Shown piece by piece: positions 33,145-42,097 of a stretch of DNA of 64,000 bases. The first letter of the stretch is position 1. Each line of letters begins with the position of its first letter. The position numbers were made by a program, and so were the translations under genes. This DNA comes from DAOVRD01 sp964521715 (GTDB lineage Bacteria > Planctomycetota > Brocadiia > SM23-32), in the NCBI GenBank assembly GCA_964521715.1, contig CAZFSS010000001.1, forward strand, positions 186,001 to 250,000, given 5' to 3'. Under the pieces are notes generated by a model, which had not been told where the DNA came from, made no database searches, and was given only the letters and a program-made list of their open reading frames with translations.

Positions 33145-35061
33145 GTGATGGCCCTCGAGCATCCCAACATCACGCTCGGCACGGCCGGGCACATTGACCA
33201 CGGCAAGACCGCCCTGGTGAAGTTCCTGACGGGCTGCGACACGGATCGGCTGCCTGCCGAGAAGGAACGCGGCATGTCCATAGACCTCGGCTTCGCCCCG
33301 TGCACCATCGGGGGGATGCAGGTGGGGATCGTGGACGTGCCGGGTCACGAGGATTTTATCAAGACGATGGTGGCCGGCGCGAGCGCGATGGACGGCGTGA
33401 TCTTCGTCGTGGCCGCCGACGACGGGGTGATGCCCCAGACGCGAGAGCACCTGGAGATCCTCACGCTGCTGGGCGTGCGCTACGGCCTGGTCGCGCTGAC
33501 CAAGATAGATCGCGTGGACTCGGGCGGGCTGGAGCTGGTGCGAGAGGAAGTGGCCGAGTTCCTGCGGGGCACCTTCCTTGAAGGGGCGCCCATCCTGGGC
33601 ATGTGCAACCTGACGGGCGACGGGTTCACCGAGTTCTACACGGCGCTGGCGGACCTGGTCGGGAGCATATCGCCCAGGAGCACGGAGGGGGTGTTCCGCT
33701 TGCCCGTCGAGAGGGCGTTCTCCATCGCGGGATACGGCACCGTGGTGGCGGGCGTCCCGGTCTCGGGTTCGGCACGTGTCGGCGATGAGGTGGTCCTTCT
33801 GCCACATGGCGTGGCGGGGCGGATCCGCAGGATCGAGGTCTACGGCCGGCAGGCGGACGCGGTGATCGCCGGCCAGTGCGCCGGCCTGAACGTGAAGCAG
33901 TGGGACAGCAAGGCCGTCCAGCGGGGCAACACCGTCGCCAGCCCCGGGTACTTCGAGGCCGGGCAGTGGTTCGCGTGCACGCTGGAGCTGCTGCCCCGCC
34001 CGGGGCTCCTGCTGAAGACGGGCCAGCGCGTCAGGTTCCATACCGGCACGTCGGAGGTGGTGGCTTCCCTCTACTTCATGGAGGGCAATCGGCTCGGCGA
34101 GGGCGGGCGATGCCTGGCGCAGGTAAGGACGGCCGAACCGCTCGTGGCCGGTCCGCGCGACAGGTTCATCGTGCGGTCTCTCTCGCCTGCTCATACGATC
34201 GGCGGGGGGACGATAATCGAGTGTATCCCCGGGCGGCTGCGCAGGAACCGCCCGGGCCTGCTGGAGGACCTGCGCAGGCGGGCGGAGGCGGTCCAGGCCG
34301 ATGCGGACTTCGTCGAGTACTGCGTCCGCGACGCCGGTCTGCAGGGCGTCGGCCCCGGCGACCTGGCCATCCGCGCCAAGCTGCCTCGGCGTGCGCTCGA
34401 AGGCTTCCTCGGCGCGCTGGCCCGGGAGGGCAAGATCATCGCGTTGGGGGAGGACCTGTGTCTGCACGCCGAGAGCGCGGCGGAGGCGGCGAAGCTCGTC
34501 TCGCACGCCGTGGCCGCCCACCACGAAACCATGCCTCAGAGCCCGGGCATCGCGCTAGACGGGCTTCGCGAAGGGACGGGCCTGGCGTCGGCGGTGCAGG
34601 AATACGTCGTGCGGACCCTGACAGGGCAGGGGAAACTGAGCCTCCAGGATGGCAGGCTGGCGCTGCCCGGGCACCGCGTTGCGTTCAGCCCCGAAGAACA
34701 AGGGCACCTGGAGGCCCTGGAGTCCGCCTTCTGCGCGGCGGGCCTCAGCCCTCCGCGCCCGGCGGAGGCTGTGGAGAGGAGCGGCCTGCCCAGGGACCGG
34801 GCGGAATGGGCGCTCCGGGTGCTGAAGGAGAGCGGCCGGCTCGTGGAAGTGGGGGAGGACCTGCTATTCCATCGGGACGCCGTCGACCGGGCGAGGCAGA
34901 TCCTGGTGGACTTCATCCGCCGGGAGGGCAAGCTCGAGAGCGTGAAGTTCAAGTATCTTCTGGACACGACCCGCAAGTTTGCCATCCCGTTGCTCGACTA
35001 CTTCGACCGCATCGGCGTGACGTCACGCGTCGGGCATACGCGCTACCTGAGAGGCCAATAA
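33145..35061 (+). CDS. selB: Selenocysteine-specific elongation factor
   Basis: SelB carries selenocysteyl-tRNA(Sec) to the ribosome at UGA codons marked by a SECIS hairpin. At 638 residues it has the full family length. The GTPase domain shows TAGHIDHGKTALV (G1), RGMSIDLGFA (G2), DVPGHEDFI (G3) and TKID (G4). Beta-barrel domains follow to about residue 360, and then the winged-helix repeats that bind the SECIS RNA (ending KFAIPLLDYFDRIGVTSRVG). GTG at 33145 or ATG at 33148 may be the start. It converges with the GH9 gene, whose stop lies 7 bases past the selB stop. Confidence 0.95.
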   Translation: MMALEHPNITLGTAGHIDHGKTALVKFLTGCDTDRLPAEKERGMSIDLGFAPCTIGGMQVGIVDVPGHEDFIKTMVAGASAMDGVIFVVAADDGVMPQTREHLEILTLLGVRYGLVALTKIDRVDSGGLELVREEVAEFLRGTFLEGAPILGMCNLTGDGFTEFYTALADLVGSISPRSTEGVFRLPVERAFSIAGYGTVVAGVPVSGSARVGDEVVLLPHGVAGRIRRIEVYGRQADAVIAGQCAGLNVKQWDSKAVQRGNTVASPGYFEAGQWFACTLELLPRPGLLLKTGQRVRFHTGTSEVVASLYFMEGNRLGEGGRCLAQVRTAEPLVAGPRDRFIVRSLSPAHTIGGGTIIECIPGRLRRNRPGLLEDLRRRAEAVQADADFVEYCVRDAGLQGVGPGDLAIRAKLPRRALEGFLGALAREGKIIALGEDLCLHAESAAEAAKLVSHAVAAHHETMPQSPGIALDGLREGTGLASAVQEYVVRTLTGQGKLSLQDGRLALPGHRVAFSPEEQGHLEALESAFCAAGLSPPRPAEAVERSGLPRDRAEWALRVLKESGRLVEVGEDLLFHRDAVDRARQILVDFIRREGKLESVKFKYLLDTTRKFAIPLLDYFDRIGVTSRVGHTRYLRGQ

Positions 35062-35068
35062 CGGTGCG

Positions 35069-37516
35069 TCAGCCGGACAGCCGGGGCACGACGGGCTCCG
35101 CACCCCAGGGGACGTTGTGGGACGGGGCGCAGGGCAGGCCGGGCCGGTAGGGCTGCGTGCCGGGGAAGGCGCCCGTCCGGAGCATATCATCGTAACGGCG
35201 GCCGTCCATCAGCAGCATCACCGCCGCCGTCGCGCCGTGGTTGAAGCCGATGCATGGCTCCGAGAAGTACCAGTTGATGCGCGTGTCCCGCCAGCGCCTC
35301 GCCACGAACCGCGACAGGTTGCCCGACTGGTCCACCGCCATGTAGGGCATGCAGCCGGGGAACCACGCCTTGCGCCGCGGCGTCCACTCCAGCATGTGGA
35401 ACGGCGTGCTGACGCTCTCCGGCGCCACATTGGTAATGGTGCAGAGCCGGTAGCAGTTGCGCCCGCCGATGTAGTGCAGATACTCCTCGGCCAGCGCGCG
35501 GTAGCGCTCCTGCCCTGAGAACCGCCAGGCCGTCAGCAGCAGCCACGCCGTCTCGCCCATTCGCGCGGGACTGTGGAACCATCCGTGCGGGTAGACGGCC
35601 ACGCCGTAGGGGTCCGCAGCGGACAGATCGAAGAGCACGTCGAGCTGGCCGATGAAGCGCTTGAGGAAGGAGTCGCGCAGTCCCGCGTCCGCGGCGGGAT
35701 CGAGCGAGTAGGAGATCCAGGCGAAGGGCGTGCAGTCGTCCTTCCAGGCGTTGCTGTCCCACTGCGGCTCCAGTCCCGCCAGCTCGGCGACGACGGCGTG
35801 GAAGGACGGGTCCTTGGTGAGGCGCCACAGCTCGACGGCCGCCCAGAGCACGTCGTCCTGCCAGTTCGCTCCGCGCCGGCCGGCCGCCTGGGCTTCGTTC
35901 GCCCGGGCCCAGTTCCAGGCGCGCATCGCGCAGTCCTGGTACGTCTGGGCCGCTTGGGCGTCGTACGCCTGGAGACATCGCGCCATCATGGCGAAGCAGG
36001 CGCAGATGCGCACGCTCTCGTCGTAGCTGAACCGATCGTCCCGGATGAAGCGCGGATCGGGGTCGTTCTCGTATCCGACGTCGTAGCCCTCCTCCGGGTT
36101 TCCGCCGCGCTTGCCCGTCATCAGGTATCCGAGGCAGGCGCCGTTGTCGAGCTGCACCTCGCGCAGGAACTCGACGTGCCACCGCACCTCGTCCAGCAGG
36201 TCGGGCACGCCGTTGCCGCTCTCGGGGATGTTGAGCTGTCCGTCGAATTGCTTCTCACGCGACATCTCCCAGGCCAGCAGCAGCGGCCCGATGCGGCTGG
36301 TGTGCGGGAAGATCCGTGAGTCACCGGCGTCGATCCAGCCGTGGCGGACGAGGCGCGTCTTGGACTCGTCGCTCGCGAAGGGGATCGGGTTCGTGTAGAT
36401 CTCGCCTCGCGCCCATTCGAACGCGTTCGCCGGCGGCAGCGCGCAGCCGTTCCGCTGGAAGAAGAAGAACCGACCCAGGTGGTAGAAGAGGTAGTCGTAG
36501 ATACCCTCGTTGACAAAGAAGGGAACGGACGCGCCCACGCCGGGGACCTCCAGCACGTACCGGCCCGGCTGCGCGACCGGCGTGAAGTCCGCCTCGTACA
36601 CCCACTCGCCGTAGACGATCGGCTCGAACGGCGCACGGAGCGTCAGTTGGCCTGTGTAGACAGGATCGCCGGCCACCCATAGGCCGGCTGCATCGACCGG
36701 GCGAACGACGAACCGCGCGCCGTCCAGCCCGAGCAGCCGGCTGCCGGCCACAAGGCCGACCTTGCGGCCCTGCGGCGCGTAGCCGACGTGGTCGACGCGG
36801 ACCGGTCCGCGCTCCGGCTCCGGGCCGTCCGAGCGGAGCACGATGTTGTCCAGGTCCGCCTGTAGGCTGCCGGAGAACTTGTCCGAGCCGATCACGAGCC
36901 TTTCGGCCACGTAGAGCAGCGCCTCCGGCCCGCCCAGGTCCATGTCGGCGATGGGGATGACGACGTGCTGCCAGCCGTCGCCGTCTGCGAGGTAGGGATC
37001 CATCGGCGTCAGGGGCGCGGGCTTTGCGGATCTATCAGTGCAGGCAAACGTGACGCCGAGCCCCCGGCCCCTGGCGTTGCCGCGCAGGTCGAACTCGAGC
37101 GCGCCCTGCGGCCGATATCCGTAGACGTCGAGGTACGGCTTGCAGCGGTCACGGGAACCGAGAGGCCCGATCAGCTCGGGCTGCAGCGTCACGCGCCACG
37201 CGCTGTCCGGCGTTTCCGCGCTGAGGGCCAGCCGCAAGCCGCACTCGCCCTCCTTCGCCGCAGCAGCCGAGAGCAGGTCGCCGGAGCTGCCGAGCCCCGA
37301 CACCTTGCCGCCGAGCACCTCGCCCCAGGCGCAGTTGTCGCTCGGGCCCCAGGGATTCTGGCGCGTGACCTGCTCACGCAGGAAGACGATTTCCTGGAGG
37401 CGGGTCGCCTCGGCGACGCGCTCGGGCGTCCACTCCTGTGCAGTTGCCAGAGCGGGCAAGGACAGCGCGAGGACGAAACAGGCAGCCAGTGCCGTGCAGA
37501 ATCCCGGGGCTTGCAT
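35069..37516 (-). CDS. GH9 endoglucanase-family enzyme
   Basis: An ~815-residue secreted enzyme. After a signal peptide, residues about 30-250 form a beta-rich CBM-like module. Residues about 255-355 are the CelD-type N-terminal Ig-like domain (VDHVGYAPQGRKVGLV). The GH9 (alpha/alpha)6 barrel follows, with ESGNGVPDLLDEVRWHVEFL, the family Asp motif, and HYIGGRNCYRL near the C-terminal active-site region. GH9 enzymes cleave beta-1,4-glucans by inversion. GGAGGTG lies 6 bases before the ATG at 37516. It sits 97 bases downstream of another hydrolase and is probably co-transcribed with it. Confidence 0.85.
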   Translation of the reverse strand: MQAPGFCTALAACFVLALSLPALATAQEWTPERVAEATRLQEIVFLREQVTRQNPWGPSDNCAWGEVLGGKVSGLGSSGDLLSAAAAKEGECGLRLALSAETPDSAWRVTLQPELIGPLGSRDRCKPYLDVYGYRPQGALEFDLRGNARGRGLGVTFACTDRSAKPAPLTPMDPYLADGDGWQHVVIPIADMDLGGPEALLYVAERLVIGSDKFSGSLQADLDNIVLRSDGPEPERGPVRVDHVGYAPQGRKVGLVAGSRLLGLDGARFVVRPVDAAGLWVAGDPVYTGQLTLRAPFEPIVYGEWVYEADFTPVAQPGRYVLEVPGVGASVPFFVNEGIYDYLFYHLGRFFFFQRNGCALPPANAFEWARGEIYTNPIPFASDESKTRLVRHGWIDAGDSRIFPHTSRIGPLLLAWEMSREKQFDGQLNIPESGNGVPDLLDEVRWHVEFLREVQLDNGACLGYLMTGKRGGNPEEGYDVGYENDPDPRFIRDDRFSYDESVRICACFAMMARCLQAYDAQAAQTYQDCAMRAWNWARANEAQAAGRRGANWQDDVLWAAVELWRLTKDPSFHAVVAELAGLEPQWDSNAWKDDCTPFAWISYSLDPAADAGLRDSFLKRFIGQLDVLFDLSAADPYGVAVYPHGWFHSPARMGETAWLLLTAWRFSGQERYRALAEEYLHYIGGRNCYRLCTITNVAPESVSTPFHMLEWTPRRKAWFPGCMPYMAVDQSGNLSRFVARRWRDTRINWYFSEPCIGFNHGATAAVMLLMDGRRYDDMLRTGAFPGTQPYRPGLPCAPSHNVPWGAEPVVPRLSG

Positions 37517-37613
37517 CTTGCGCACCTCCGTTACAGGTCTTGGGGCGGCCAACCTACAGCCGGGCCCGTCCCTTGTCAAGGAGTGAACACCCGGATGGAT
37601 GATCGGGCGCCCG

Positions 37614-40319
37614 TCACTCGGCGACGACCTCATACCACAGTGTCCGATGAGGCGGGCCGATCAGGAGCACCGCGTGCCCGTCCTGGTCCGGGCTGAGGGG
37701 CACCGGCTCACGCCGCTGCCCGCGTTCGTCCAGCGCCCAGGCCTTGACGCTTCCCGCGGGCAGGGGCAAGGTGATGCGGGCCGGGATGACTTCCACCAGC
37801 GTCGGCGGTTCGCCCCACTTGTCGCGCAGCGTCACGCGGTTGTCGCCCAGTTCCTCCCAGCCCCAATTCGTGTTCTCCGTGCGTCCCGCCGCCGTGATCA
37901 GCAGCCGGCAGGCCCCTGGCGAAGAGGTGGGCGCGAGGGGGGGCAAGCCGCCTTCCATCACCGTCACGGTGATCGCGCTGAAGCCCTTCTCGAGCGTGTC
38001 GCCGGGCTCGATGGTCACGCCCCCCAGATCGAACCGCTTGCCGGCGCCAAAGCCGACGACGGCTTTGCTGTCCGGGGTGTCCACGGTCACCACGCCGCGC
38101 CCTTTGGAGCTCACGTCCCAGACCAGTTCGCCCGTGTCGGAGACGAATCGGTCGCCCGTCGCGGGGGCCTGCTCGGGCCGCAGGGCATCCGCAGGCAGGC
38201 TCTGGCCCTCGGTGGCGATGGCGATCCGATGCACCAGGGCCGCTTCCGCCGCAACTCCGGCGGTGCCGGCGTGCACCAGCTCCCAGGGCCAACTCGACGG
38301 GAGCCGCTCCAGTTCCTTCTCTATGCCGACCTCAGCGACGACCTGCTGTTCGGCTGGCCGCACGTCGCCGCGCCGGAAGATCGCCATCGCGGGAACCAAG
38401 CCGGCCATCCGCACCGGATCCTGGTGGATGTTGAACCATTCCACGAAGCGGCGTTGGCCCCAGCCGTCTTCGCTGCCGTAGCGCGAGAGCGACAGGTAGT
38501 CCCAGTCCTGCAGGGAAGCATAGGCCGCGTAGAGGATGTCGGCTTCTGCGCCGTAGCTGTTGGGCGCGGCGTGGCCGTACTCGGTCACGCATTGGGGCTT
38601 GCCCAGGACATGGCGAAGGGCAATGTCGGACAGGTTCCCGCCCAGTTGGTTCACCATGGGGATGTTCCTGACGAACCAGTCTCTGGGGTCCCACGGGCGG
38701 TTGGGGAATTCGGGGTGCGTCCAGTACGCGTGCGCATCCGAGCAGTCCATGCCGGCCATCAGGTTGGGCGTGCTGCATCCGATGACGGTCCCGATCACCA
38801 GCCCTTTCACCTTCAGGTCGTCCTTGTAGTAGCGGTACATCGTTTGCCAGTAGTCGTTCTCGGTCTCCCAGAGGAAGCGGACCCAGTCGCGGCTGGCGTC
38901 GGCCGTGCGCCGACCCCCGGTGCGGGACAGCAGAAGCGGAACGGTACCGCCCTCGGCACTCTCGCCCTCGCTCAGGCCGATCAGCCCGCCCTCGCGGAAC
39001 GAGACGTCCGCCAGGTAGAAGACGCCGGCCGGCAGATCGAAGTCGAAGAGCACCCGCGCGTTGTCGTCGTCCGCGCCGGAGATGAAGCCGTAGCGGAACT
39101 CCTGCCATTCGGTCGTCAGTTCTGCGGGGGCCGGGGACGCGAGGCGTTGCCACGGCGGATGCGCCTCCTCGAAGCCGACCTGGATGCCGAGCGGCTCCTC
39201 CGCCCTGGCCCGGAAGGACAGCGTGTAGGCCTTGCCCTCGCGGACGGCCAGATGCTGCTGCTCGAAGCGGATCGGCCATCCGCTCTCCGGCGGCTTGGTC
39301 ACCGTCACGCGCACCGCCTGCCCGCCCTGTGGCGCGTTGGGGACGTCCTTCACTACGTCCATCCCTCCCTGGGCGTTGTGATGCAGCTCGATGAGCCATT
39401 GGTCGAGCCCCGAAGCAAAGTCGCCGTCGACCAGCAGCTCGCGGCCGAGCGGCTCGGCCGTCCTGTCCCAAGCCTGGCGCAGCCGGTCCGTCGTGCCATA
39501 TCGTTCCTTGAGCCATTCGTTCCACTGGCGCTGCAGATCGGCGAGGAAGACCTCCGGCAGACTGTCGAGCCGGCCGCCGAGCCAGGCATGCAGGAGGCCG
39601 TTCTCGTTGTGGATCTCGACGAACGCGACGGCCGGGTCTTCGGCGTAGGTCAGGCCGGTGTAGGCGTTGCGGTGCGTCAGCAGCTTGCGTGCGTAATCCT
39701 TCTGCAGCTCCAGCGCCGGCTCGTAGAAGAACCCCATGATGTTGCGGTCCGGCGCCTCGGGAATCTGGTCGATCTCGGCCGGGAGTCCGTCGTCCTTGTT
39801 GATATAACGATAGCAGAGCGTGTTCATGTTGACGTAGATGCCGTTCTTCTTGAGCTGAGCGATGAAGTAGTCCAGCCGGTCGAGGCCTTCGGGATCCAGG
39901 TCGCGGGTGTGCGCAGGACCGGCCGCGATGATGCCCCGGGGGTAGCGCGCCATGTCCATGATGTGGAACCGGACGATGTTGATGCCGAACTTCGCCGAGC
40001 GGGCGGCGATCTTCTCGGCGTTCGCCTTCTGCGGCACGGTGGCGCCGAAGGTCAAGTCCACGCCGAAGAAGCGGATGCGCTGTTGGCCGACGTAGAGGTG
40101 CCCGTCCTCGCCGACCCGTACGGGCCCGAACTTGCCGGCGGGCGCGTGGTTCCAGCCGCTCAGGTTCGTGACGCTCGGCGTCGCGTCGTCCCAGGGCAGC
40201 ACGAAGGGACAGAGCCCGTCTCGCTGCTCTTGCGCGTGGGCCGCCGCGCACCATCCGCAGAGCAAGACCGAGCACGCAAGGCAGACGGCACACAGGGTTC
40301 CCGCTGACACTGAAGTCAT
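37614..40319 (-). CDS. Secreted clan GH-A hydrolase with inserted CBM4/9-like module
   Basis: A 901-residue protein with signal peptide (AAAHAQ). An N-terminal barrel half has RFFGVDLTFG, NIVRFHIMD and VNMNTLCYRY. The motif FVEIHNENG offers an acid/base Glu near residue 225. Residues about 290-450 are a CBM4/9-like jelly roll (LLVDGDFASGLDQW, YTLSFRARAEEP) lying between the two barrel halves. The barrel then resumes, with CVTEYGHAAPNSYG supplying a likely nucleophile. The last ~180 residues are beta-rich. AGGAGG precedes the ATG. It is GH5/GH42-like, but the exact family and substrate are not determined. Confidence 0.75.
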   Translation of the reverse strand: MTSVSAGTLCAVCLACSVLLCGWCAAAHAQEQRDGLCPFVLPWDDATPSVTNLSGWNHAPAGKFGPVRVGEDGHLYVGQQRIRFFGVDLTFGATVPQKANAEKIAARSAKFGINIVRFHIMDMARYPRGIIAAGPAHTRDLDPEGLDRLDYFIAQLKKNGIYVNMNTLCYRYINKDDGLPAEIDQIPEAPDRNIMGFFYEPALELQKDYARKLLTHRNAYTGLTYAEDPAVAFVEIHNENGLLHAWLGGRLDSLPEVFLADLQRQWNEWLKERYGTTDRLRQAWDRTAEPLGRELLVDGDFASGLDQWLIELHHNAQGGMDVVKDVPNAPQGGQAVRVTVTKPPESGWPIRFEQQHLAVREGKAYTLSFRARAEEPLGIQVGFEEAHPPWQRLASPAPAELTTEWQEFRYGFISGADDDNARVLFDFDLPAGVFYLADVSFREGGLIGLSEGESAEGGTVPLLLSRTGGRRTADASRDWVRFLWETENDYWQTMYRYYKDDLKVKGLVIGTVIGCSTPNLMAGMDCSDAHAYWTHPEFPNRPWDPRDWFVRNIPMVNQLGGNLSDIALRHVLGKPQCVTEYGHAAPNSYGAEADILYAAYASLQDWDYLSLSRYGSEDGWGQRRFVEWFNIHQDPVRMAGLVPAMAIFRRGDVRPAEQQVVAEVGIEKELERLPSSWPWELVHAGTAGVAAEAALVHRIAIATEGQSLPADALRPEQAPATGDRFVSDTGELVWDVSSKGRGVVTVDTPDSKAVVGFGAGKRFDLGGVTIEPGDTLEKGFSAITVTVMEGGLPPLAPTSSPGACRLLITAAGRTENTNWGWEELGDNRVTLRDKWGEPPTLVEVIPARITLPLPAGSVKAWALDERGQRREPVPLSPDQDGHAVLLIGPPHRTLWYEVVAE

Positions 40320-40372
40320 GGCTTCCTCCTACGAAACAGACCGCCGGCTCACATCGTGACGGCGTCAGTCCT

Positions 40373-42055
40373 TCACCGCCCGCCGCCGGGCGTCCCGCGA
40401 TTCCCCGTCGTCCCGGCCGACATGTCCACCGGCTCACGGCCCGGGGCCGAGATGCCCCGCCTCTCCAGCAGTGAGCCCTCCAGGCGGAACAGCTCGACCA
40501 GGGCGTTGAGATAGTTCACGATGGCCTGGACCTCGGATATCTGACTCGCGACGAGGTCGCGCTGGGTCTGCGCGACGAGCAGAGAGGTCGATTTCCCGAC
40601 ACGGAACTTCTCGGTCTCTGCCCGGAGCTTCTCCTCCTGGAACCGTCGGGTGGCCGCAGTCGCCGCTATCTGCTGCAAGGCGCGATTGCCCTCGATGTAG
40701 CCGGATCGCACGTCCAGTTGCGCCAGTTGGGCCAGGTTGTCGAGCGCCTCTTCGGCCTGTCTGCGTGTGAGGACGGCGCGGCGATGGCCGGACTGCGCGT
40801 CCCGGTTGCCGATCGGGAGCTCGAAGCCGATGCCCGCGGAGACGTCGTAGCCCTTTCCGGCAATGTCGCTTGCTGAGCTGCCGAAGGAGTCCGCGTAGCC
40901 CGTCTTACCGAGGGAGATGAAGAGGTCCATTCTCGGCAGCAGGCCGTTCTTGGTCTTGACGATCTCCAGGTCGCCGCGTTGCACCTCCAGGCGCGCCTGG
41001 TTCAGGTCGGGCCGCATCCGCAGGGCCACGGCAACGTGGGATTCCACGTCGTCCAGCTTCGCGTCGGGCACGGCGGGCAGGTTTGCGAGGACTATGTCGC
41101 GCGACCAGAGGTCGCCGCCCGGGGGGTTGAGCAATTGGAGCATCCGAAGGTGGATGGTCGCCAGGTTGCTGCGCGCGTTGATCAAGGCTTCCTGCCGCAG
41201 CGCCACCTCGGCCTGGGCCGCGGCGAGTTCCGTCTCCGCCAGCCTGCCGACGTTGATCCTCTCCTGAGTCTCGCTGAGCTGCTGCTCGGCCAGGTCCAGA
41301 GATTGCTGGAAGATGTCGATCTGCCGCTGGGCGAGCGCGCAGTTCCAGTAAGTGAGCTCGACGTCGGCGACCAGGCTCTCCGCGAAACCGCGCAGCTCAT
41401 ACTGCGAGGACAATGTGTCCAGCCTTGCCTGCCGAAGGCTGGCCAGGTTGACTCCCAGCCCCGCGCCTCTCAGAAGGGCCTGCGTGACCGACAGGCCCAG
41501 ACGGGTCGCGTGCTGATCGCTGTACAGGTCGGACCACCGCCCGCTGGCGGTCAGCCCTGCGGAGAGCTCGGTGCCGGCCGGCAGGAACTGGGAGATTGTG
41601 GCGTCGGCATCGACGCCGCTCGTCGTGTCGGTTGCCGGGCCCGTCGCGCCCGGTTGCTGTTCGGCCCGTTCACGGAAGGCGGACAGGTCCGCTCCGAGGA
41701 CCGGGTCAAACCGTGCGCGCTCCCGTTCCTCATAGGTCTCGCGAATCGGCGGACCGAGTCGCTGGACGCGCAGGGCCCGGTTGTTCTCGAGCGCCAGGAG
41801 GATGGCGTCGCCGACCGTTACCTGCAGGGGACCGCCGGGGAGGGCCCTTGGCGTTTCCGTCGCCGGAGCGGAGGGCTCGGCCGGCAAGACCTGCCCTGTC
41901 GGCTCGGCCGGCTGGCCCTGAGATGGAGGGGCGGACGGCCCGACGTAGGTCTCCAACGCCGCCCGCCGGTCGAGCGTGCACGACGCCACAAAGGCGCAGA
42001 AGGCGCCCAGGGCCAACAGGCTTCCCAGTCTCCTGAGAGACTCTCTCGGCACCAT
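40373..42055 (-). CDS. TolC-family outer-membrane efflux lipoprotein
   Basis: A 560-residue outer-membrane channel component. The lipoprotein signal ends FVASC. A Pro-rich linker leads to the TolC repeat regions with long predicted helices (RQIDIFQQSLDLAEQQLSE, LAETELAAAQAEVALRQE) and the beta-barrel-forming segments. The C-terminal half repeats the pattern (VGKSTSLLVAQTQRDLVASQ). It is the last gene of a three-gene operon, 42 bases after the RND pump gene, and would complete a tripartite export system. Confidence 0.88.
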   Translation of the reverse strand: MVPRESLRRLGSLLALGAFCAFVASCTLDRRAALETYVGPSAPPSQGQPAEPTGQVLPAEPSAPATETPRALPGGPLQVTVGDAILLALENNRALRVQRLGPPIRETYEERERARFDPVLGADLSAFRERAEQQPGATGPATDTTSGVDADATISQFLPAGTELSAGLTASGRWSDLYSDQHATRLGLSVTQALLRGAGLGVNLASLRQARLDTLSSQYELRGFAESLVADVELTYWNCALAQRQIDIFQQSLDLAEQQLSETQERINVGRLAETELAAAQAEVALRQEALINARSNLATIHLRMLQLLNPPGGDLWSRDIVLANLPAVPDAKLDDVESHVAVALRMRPDLNQARLEVQRGDLEIVKTKNGLLPRMDLFISLGKTGYADSFGSSASDIAGKGYDVSAGIGFELPIGNRDAQSGHRRAVLTRRQAEEALDNLAQLAQLDVRSGYIEGNRALQQIAATAATRRFQEEKLRAETEKFRVGKSTSLLVAQTQRDLVASQISEVQAIVNYLNALVELFRLEGSLLERRGISAPGREPVDMSAGTTGNRGTPGGGR

Positions 42056-42097
42056 GTGCGGCTTCCCGGCCCGCCTTCTCGAGGTAGTGAGCAGAGC

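Noticed and set aside
37599..40307. A 902-codon open frame on the plus strand opposite the hydrolase at 37614
   Set aside because: It mirrors the real gene almost exactly, is rich in Arg, Ala, Gly, Val and His, and has no domain motifs. Long antisense frames are common in high-GC DNA.
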